Assembly: GCA_022836615.1 (NCBI GenBank)
Contig: MU405359.1
Coordinates: 28,556-92,555 of the forward strand
Length of the DNA stretch: 64,000 nucleotides
Direction of reading: 5' to 3'
Source: Annulohypoxylon bovei var. microspora
Taxonomy: Eukaryota > Ascomycota > Sordariomycetes > Xylariales > Hypoxylaceae
In this document: in pieces, positions 60,837-64,000 of the stretch
How positions within the stretch are numbered: the first letter of the stretch is position 1
Layout of the letters: each line of letters begins with the position of its first letter
Notes under the pieces: model-generated
What the model was told of the DNA's origin: nothing
Databases searched by the model: none
Seen by the model: only the letters and a program-made list of their open reading frames with translations
Translations under genes and position numbers: made by a program

Positions 60837-61884
60837 ATGAGCGGTCCAGGAGCTGGTTTTGAATATCCTCCCACCGAGGTATCGTGGACAAAGCGCGATG
60901 TTCTGCTATTCGCCAACACCGTAGGCTGTACATCGGACGAGCTTCACTTCTTATACGTCAGTATCCTTATCTATATCTTCTATCTCCAATAGAATCCACT
61001 TCTAACGACCTAGCAGGAGCTTGATCCCAAATTCTCGGTATTCCCGACCTACCCGGTCATCCTTCGTAAGCGCCTTGTAGACGATCCGTAGACACGTGCG
61101 CTGTCAAACTAACAACCGCGCAGCTTTCAAGAGAGACCAACAAGATGTCATCAACTTCTACGCCGAGCAGAAGGCCATCCGGATTCCCGGCGTTCCCGAG
61201 TTCGATGCGCGACGAGTCGTCGACGGCCAGCGACTGGTCCAATTCCTCAAGCCCCTTCCCACATCATCTGCTGGTAAGAAGTTCGAGGTCCGCTCTAAGG
61301 TCCTAGGTGTATACGACAAGGGTCGCCCGGGCTCCGTCGTCGAGATCCAACAAGACCTAGTCGACGCCGGCACGGGCGAGGTGTACTCGCGTGCCATCGG
61401 CAGCTCGTTCTACGTCGCGCAGGGCAACTGGGGCGGTCCCAAGGGTCCCGCGACCGAGAATTTCCCCCCTCCCAAGGGAAAGGCGCCCGACGTCATGTTC
61501 GAGGACCAGACCACCCTGCAGACGCCGCTGCTATACCGCCTCAATGGCGACTACAACCCGCTACACGCGCACCCGGAGCCGGGCAAGAAGATGGGTTTCG
61601 GCGGCGTCATCATCCACGGCTTATACTCGTTTAATTCGGCCGCCCATGGCCTGCTGCAGAAGCTAGGCGGCAGCGACCCTGCCAATATCAAGGAATTCCA
61701 GGCTCGGTTTGCGAGCCCGGTCAGGCCTGGTGACAAGATCGTCACATCTGTGTGGAGAACTGGCGAGAAGAAGGGCGAATGGGAGGAAGTTAGATTTGAG
61801 GTAAAGGTTGCGGGCGGAAAGGTATGCTTGAGCAACGGAAGAGCGTTGATGAAGGTCGTAGGAGAATCTAAGAGCAAGCTATAA
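60837..61884 (+). CDS. MaoC-type enoyl-CoA hydratase 2, peroxisomal
   Basis: Hydratase-2 family enzyme of 309 aa, predicted to hydrate trans-2-enoyl-CoA to (3R)-hydroxyacyl-CoA in peroxisomal beta-oxidation. Three exons: 60837-60956, 61017-61065 and 61124-61884. The start MSGPGAGFEYPP follows a good context (CGAAAATGA). An N-terminal hot-dog half (YPPTEVSWTKRDVLLFANTV) lacks the catalytic motif. The C-terminal half has the complete hydratase-2 motif (RLNGDYNPLHAHP, then GFGGVIIHGL). The protein ends in ESKSKL, a canonical PTS1. It corresponds to the stand-alone hydratase part of the larger fungal multifunctional enzyme. Both introns are close to 60 nt. Confidence 0.94.
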
Positions 61885-62188
61885 GTGGGAATATTGGACA
61901 ATTGAGTGTAAAATTTAGTTCAAAGGATTTAAAAGTTCGAAGCGGTGTGTAAGATGAACATTATCGAATATCGAATATGATTGAAGCTCTTAATTGTTAT
62001 TGCCCACCGTCCGCACCCATCTAATTGGTGGCACTTACACGGTAGGTACATAATTTAGGGGTTATATAATTTATAGCTGAGTAACACTTTCTCCGTGACG
62101 CCGTAACAATCACAAATAAACGGAAGTTGCTGCCTGAATTACTTACTTATATCTTTTATTATATATACCTGTTACTTATTTTCATAAC
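61885..62188. other. 3' flank of hydratase gene
   Basis: About 300 bp of increasingly AT-rich sequence between the hydratase stop and the inverted-repeat element. Nothing recognisable. Confidence 0.5.
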
Positions 62189-62193
62189 ACCGA
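62189..62193. repeat. Left direct repeat ACCGA (candidate target-site duplication)
   Basis: Five bases immediately outside the left terminal inverted repeat, identical to 63722-63726. Confidence 0.55.
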
Positions 62194-62221
62194 TATGGAG
62201 GCTTGTTCGTATAATTATGTA
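62194..62221 (+). repeat. Left terminal inverted repeat
   Basis: TATGGAGGC-TT-GTTCGTA-T-AA-T-TATG-T-A. It differs from the right arm at five of 28 positions; at each the left arm has T where the right has C, consistent with C-to-T mutation. Confidence 0.75.
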
Positions 62222-62367
62222 ATAAAACGTTTTAAGTTTTAGAAAATGAAAAAGGCTATGCTTAATAAGGTAAAAAATATATAGGTATATATTTAAAAAT
62301 TAATAAAAAAATATTTAAATTTAATTATATTGTTGGCAGTAAAAGGGTTTTACTGGCCAAAGGGCGC

Positions 62368-62400
62368 TTTGTGGCTTTGTGTGGCTTTGTGTGGCTTGTG
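62368..62400. repeat. GCTTTGTGTG short tandem repeat
   Basis: About three head-to-tail units of GCTTTGTGTG inside the left, less mutated part of the inverted-repeat element. Confidence 0.7.
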
Positions 62401-63369
62401 CCATATAAGGCTACGTTTGTTTGGGATTGAAAGCTGGTAATTTGTACGTTAATATAACACAAGATATCGTAATACATCACACGGTATTACACGCAACGCT
62501 ACGTGACCTATTGCCTTCATATATAAATAAATGAATAAAAATTTATTAATATTTTTAATTTAAAATTTAAATAATTTTTTTTTTAATAAATTAAATTTAA
62601 AATAAAATAATTTTTTTTATAATTTTTAATTAAATAATTTTAAAAATATAAATTTTAATAAATTATATATTATATTTTATACGAAATAAATTATTATATC
62701 ACCGTTTTTAATATTATTATTATAACCGGTTATATATAACTTTTTAAAATGTTTTAATTTTTAAATAATTTATATATATTAATAAAAATTTAAATTAATT
62801 AAAAAACCGGTTTAAATTTATAAATTTTTAATTTAAAAGTTTCCGTGGTAACGTTTAAATTATTTACGATAATAAACGTTAATTATTAAATAATTTTAAA
62901 TTACGTGTAAATTTTAATTAATTATAAAACTTAAATTAATTAATAATTTATACACGAATTTATTTTTATTAATATAAAATAATGTTTATTATATATAAAC
63001 GATATTTTATATTATTAAAAAATTTAAACGTATAAATTTATTCGAATTTAATTTTTATTAAAATTTTTTATTATAATAATTTTAAATTTTTATTATAATA
63101 ATTAATTAAATGTATTATTTTAAAAGTAAATTTAATTTTTAATTTTTAAGGTGGTTCGTTCGCGAAAAAATAATTTTTTAAAAAATAAAAAATTAATTTT
63201 CGCGTATAAATTAAATAAATGGTAAAAATAATTATTTAAAATATTTATTTAATTAATTCTTTTTAATTTAATAAATATAAAAAAACTTTTAATTTAAATA
63301 ATTAAATAATTTTTAAAAAAATAATTAAAACGTTAAAAAAAAAATTACGAGTAATTTAATAAATCGTTA

Positions 63370-63463
63370 AATAAAAATAAAATAAAAGTAAATAATCGAA
63401 AAATCGAACCATAAACCTCCGGTTAAACTCGGGATATTATATTATTTAAATAAATGGTTTTAC
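63370..63463 (-). repeat. RIP-mutated inverted copy of the 63797-63890 sequence
   Basis: Read on the minus strand, 63428-63463 aligns without gaps to plus 63797-63832. Sixteen of 36 bases differ and all are C-to-T or G-to-A. Similarity continues through the box-B-like motif (GGTTCGATT) and the following ACTTTTATTT, with only occasional transversions. Confidence 0.75.
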
Positions 63464-63484
63464 GTTTTTTTATATATTTATATT

Positions 63485-63515
<31 letters not shown>

Positions 63516-63693
63516 ATTTATATTTATATATATATATTTATACGTATATACATATATTTAATACCATTTTTTTATTACGTAAATATTTATATATTATATA
63601 AGTATTTCTTTTTTAAATATAAAGTAAATAAATTTCGCGCGGTTAAAACACACCTTACCCTTTTAGGTAAAATTAAAAACTAAAAATTGAAAA

Positions 63694-63721
63694 TGCATAG
63701 TTGTACGAACGGGCCTCCATA
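63694..63721 (-). repeat. Right terminal inverted repeat
   Basis: On the minus strand TATGGAGGC-CC-GTTCGTA-C-AA-C-TATG-C-A, the less mutated arm. Confidence 0.75.
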
Positions 63722-63726
63722 ACCGA
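63722..63726. repeat. Right direct repeat ACCGA (candidate target-site duplication)
   Basis: Five bases immediately outside the right arm, identical to 62189-62193. Confidence 0.55.
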
Positions 63727-63796
63727 CCAAATTGAGCTGTCTGCCACCACAGGCAAATCTCATAAACGGTTTTATAAGATTACCCTCTATTCTTAC

Positions 63797-63905
63797 GCGA
63801 GGCCACCCGTTCGGGTGGCACAATATCCCGAGTTTAGCCGGAGGTCGATGGTTCGATTCCTCGATCTCCCACTTTTATTTCTTTTCTCATCCGACGAAAC
63901 CACTT
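63797..63905 (+). repeat. Less mutated repeat copy with box-B-like motif and hairpins
   Basis: Contains the hairpin GCCACCCG-TT-CGGGTGGC (63802-63819) and a perfect pol III box-B match GGTTCGATTCC (63850-63860). The box B sits in a second hairpin with 9-bp arms (GGAGGTCGA with TCGATCTCC, one G-T pair), followed by a T-rich stretch. No A box or cloverleaf can be formed, so it is not a tRNA gene; a tRNA- or SINE-derived tail is possible. A degraded inverted copy lies inside the adjacent element. Confidence 0.55.
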
Positions 63906-63920
63906 ACCACCACGGTTCGC

Positions 63921-64000
63921 GCACCCGTTTAGCCACCCTTTGAACCTCCCCTTTAGCCACCCGTGCTGCCATCCGTCTAACCGCCCGTTGAACCACCCGT
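63921..64000. repeat. 12-bp tandem array running off the window
   Basis: Six full units and an 8-base partial: GCACCCGTTTAG, CCACCCTTTGAA, CCTCCCCTTTAG, CCACCCGTGCTG, CCATCCGTCTAA, CCGCCCGTTGAA, CCACCCGT. The consensus is near CCACCCGTTTAA. The array is cut by the window end, so its full length is unknown. Confidence 0.85.

Larger units (their letters stand above)
62194..63721. mobile_element. RIP-degraded element with terminal inverted repeats
   Basis: A 1,528 bp block bounded by 28-bp inverted repeats and flanked on both sides by ACCGA. The outermost bases are TATGGAGGC and GCCTCCATA. If the duplicated target were TA (Tc1/mariner style), the element would be TGGAGG to CCTCCA. From about 62520 to 63660 it is extremely AT-rich; most surviving C and G sit in CG dinucleotides and no coding frame remains. 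The left inner part (62334-62520) is less AT-rich, with a GCTTTGTGTG tandem repeat and small hairpins. I infer a non-autonomous or coding-dead DNA transposon mutated by RIP. Confidence 0.6.

Noticed and set aside
63780..63872. tRNA gene ending at a GGTTCGATTCC box B
   Set aside because: The T-stem mispairs in a tRNA register, no 5' acceptor strand complementary to the ATCTCCC end and no A box are present; treated as a repeat with a box-B-like motif.

Overview
This window is nuclear DNA of a filamentous ascomycete (Pezizomycotina, probably a Sordariomycete). Genes carry many short introns (50-115 nt) with GTRNGT-type donors and CTAAC-like branch sites. The protein families are typical of moulds: a six-HAMP group III hybrid histidine kinase, Zn2Cys6 and bHLH regulators, a Kre9-like GPI protein, PEX5 and a DUF3712 protein. 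Dispersed TACCTA/TAGGTA microsatellites and a heavily C-to-T mutated, AT-rich repeat at the right end also fit. Gene models below were spliced by hand; in every one the exon lengths sum to a multiple of three and the joins restore family motifs.

Left part (1-31.7 kb), housekeeping and signalling: a BAR-PH-ArfGAP protein (minus); a MUN/C2 (Unc13-like) protein (plus); the Os-1/Nik1-type histidine kinase (plus); a Baeyer-Villiger-type flavin monooxygenase (minus); the Hpm1-type protein-histidine methyltransferase (plus); and a small Ser/Thr-rich GPI-anchored wall protein (plus). Long gene-poor spacers separate them.

Middle part (31.7-49.9 kb): three minus-strand genes, namely the PTS1 receptor PEX5, a probable mitochondrial two-RRM protein whose start codon appears to be split by an intron, and a bHLH factor. 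Then comes an assembly gap of ten N inside inflated G/C homopolymers, and an 8.5 kb gene desert containing at most decayed coding relics.

Right part (49.9-62 kb), more accessory: a Zn2Cys6 regulator only 307 bp upstream of an aldo-keto reductase (plus); a membrane-anchored DUF3712 protein (minus); an isolated Gag-like ORF (minus); a cytochrome b5-FMN alpha-hydroxyacid dehydrogenase ending in SKL (minus); a frameshifted relic; and a MaoC-type hydratase, also ending in SKL (plus). The two SKL enzymes and PEX5 make peroxisomal import a shared theme.

Right end (62.2-64.0 kb), the most unusual stretch: a 1,528 bp AT-rich element bounded by 28-bp terminal inverted repeats and a 5-bp direct repeat (ACCGA). 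It contains an inverted, heavily mutated copy of sequence that lies nearly intact just outside it. That outer copy has a pol III box-B-like motif and runs into a 12-bp tandem array cut by the window end. Over a 36-bp alignment of the two copies, all 16 differences are C-to-T or G-to-A, the mark of repeat-induced point mutation (RIP).
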